Shown here one piece after another: positions 50,844 through 51,289 of a stretch of 51,289 nt of DNA (the first letter of the stretch is position 1; each line of letters opens with the position of its first letter). Below the pieces are notes generated by a model. It did no database searches and was not told where the DNA came from. It saw nothing but the letters and a program-made list of their open reading frames with translations. A program made the translations under genes and the position numbers. The DNA comes from Rhodococcus opacus (lineage in GTDB: Bacteria > Actinomycetota > Actinomycetes > Mycobacteriales > Mycobacteriaceae). The DNA lies in assembly GCF_012396235.1 (NCBI RefSeq), contig NZ_JAAXPA010000041.1, positions 1 through 51,289 of the forward strand, given 5' to 3'.

Positions 50844-51279
50844 GGAAGATGTCGAAGGCAACGTTCCATTCGGCGGTGCCGGGGTTCTTGCGGTCCGGCT
50901 CGACCGTGACAAAGGTATGCGCCAGCGCCACGCTCAAGCCTCCGGCGATCAGCGGCAGTCGCTGCTCGGTCTCCTCGGAGAGGGCCACGTCCAACGGTGG
51001 GCGGGCCGTCAGTTGGTCGAGCAGAGGTTGAAGTTCGATCTCCTCGTCCAGTTTTTCGAACCGGTGGATGCTCTCCTGCAGCCCCTTGGTGATCGGCAGG
51101 TCCCACGGTTCGATCACGTCCCGCAGGTTGGCCTTGGCCGAGGCTTTGCCGATGAGGATCATGTCGTAGATCTTGTCGTCGATGAAATCCGTATAGCGCT
51201 TGAGGTCGTTCCGGTCGACCTGCAGTCCAGCCGCTGCCCGGAAGAACCGCTGAAATTTCACGGTGCCCATCACTGGCAT
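50830..51279 (-). CDS. DUF1931 family protein (histone-fold-like)
   Basis: A 149-residue protein, full length for the DUF1931 family, whose members have two histone-like folds in a single chain; their biological role is not established. It begins MPVMGTVKFQRFFRAAAGLQ, then VDRNDLKRYTDFIDDKIYDM, NLRDVIEPWDLPITKGLQES, LDEEIELQPLLDQLTARPPL and ends WNVAFDIFHLLL. The ATG at 51279 is near the window edge so the ribosome site cannot be judged; an ATG at 51270 is the alternative. It is not obviously related to the catabolic genes and may be the start of the flanking host backbone. Confidence 0.9.
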   Translation of the reverse strand: MPVMGTVKFQRFFRAAAGLQVDRNDLKRYTDFIDDKIYDMILIGKASAKANLRDVIEPWDLPITKGLQESIHRFEKLDEEIELQPLLDQLTARPPLDVALSEETEQRLPLIAGGLSVALAHTFVTVEPDRKNPGTAEWNVAFDIFHLLL

Positions 51280-51289
51280 GTCGTCAGCT

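Noticed and set aside
1..51289. CRISPR arrays, tRNA or rRNA genes, plasmid replication or partition genes
   Set aside because: No regularly spaced direct repeats, no tRNA-like folds and no Rep/Par-like proteins were noticed on reading both strands; the plasmid idea rests only on gene content.

Overview
High-GC actinobacterial DNA, most probably from a Rhodococcus or close relative. The proteins read like mycobacterial/rhodococcal homologues: F420-dependent glucose-6-phosphate dehydrogenase, the two-domain FbiC and FbiB, mycobacterial-type transaldolase, and GAF/Fis regulators without a sigma-54 contact motif. Housekeeping-type sugar genes (tkt, gnd, tal, pgi, glpX, prs) sit beside catabolic genes and several broken insertion sequences, which suggests a large plasmid or an acquired chromosomal island rather than the core chromosome. 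The species is inference.

Module A (1 to about 26.4 kb) is built around cofactor F420 and the pentose phosphate pathway. The minus strand carries a transketolase start (cut by the window edge), fgd, glpX, gnd, and two aldehyde dehydrogenases. The plus strand carries tal, pgi, then a cupin / split-barrel flavoprotein-like / GATase1-like / LacI / PfkB sugar kinase / SnoaL-like operon. Next comes a long operon nadV - HAD phosphatase - prs - fbiC - pgl - fbiD - fbiB, convergent with a nucleoside hydrolase gene. Together these encode a nearly complete cycle: G6P is oxidised by FGD to give F420H2, 6-phosphogluconolactone is opened by Pgl, 6-phosphogluconate is decarboxylated by Gnd, and pentose phosphates return to G6P through Tkt, Tal, GlpX and Pgi. 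Three of the four core F420 biosynthetic functions are present (FbiC, FbiD, FbiB); FbiA is not. Nucleoside hydrolase, sugar kinase, PRPP synthetase and NadV form a plausible ribose-to-NMN branch. LacI-type operators with an AAACGTTT core lie before three transcription units, and a related palindrome lies inside the putative nadV promoter, so the module may be one regulon under the LacI gene at 12307-13338.

A decayed IS630-type transposase (about 26.8-27.3 kb) separates module A from module B (28.1-49.7 kb), a ketone/lactone/acyl-CoA catabolic region. It holds an aldehyde dehydrogenase, a Baeyer-Villiger monooxygenase (BVMO) gene broken by one missing base, an HSL-type esterase, two enoyl-CoA hydratases, a paired acyl-CoA dehydrogenase, a decayed CoA-transferase, an IclR regulator, two more alpha/beta hydrolases, a Dabb protein, NudC, a GAF/Fis activator, an acyl-CoA ligase, an SMP-30 lactonase, a nitronate monooxygenase-like protein and a second, intact BVMO. 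The likely chemistry is ketone to ester or lactone (BVMO), hydrolysis (esterase/SMP-30), aldehyde oxidation, CoA activation and beta-oxidation. A 17-bp box, TGTYKC-N6-GGACA, occurs five times before genes of module B and the small YciI-like gene, probably as the target of the GAF/Fis activator.

The right end (47.1-50.6 kb) has remnants of IS30- and IS256-type transposases and a 270-bp fragment of a second nadV gene. It closes with an intact DUF1931 gene whose 3' end is inside a perfect 23-bp hairpin. No tRNA, rRNA or CRISPR array was seen.
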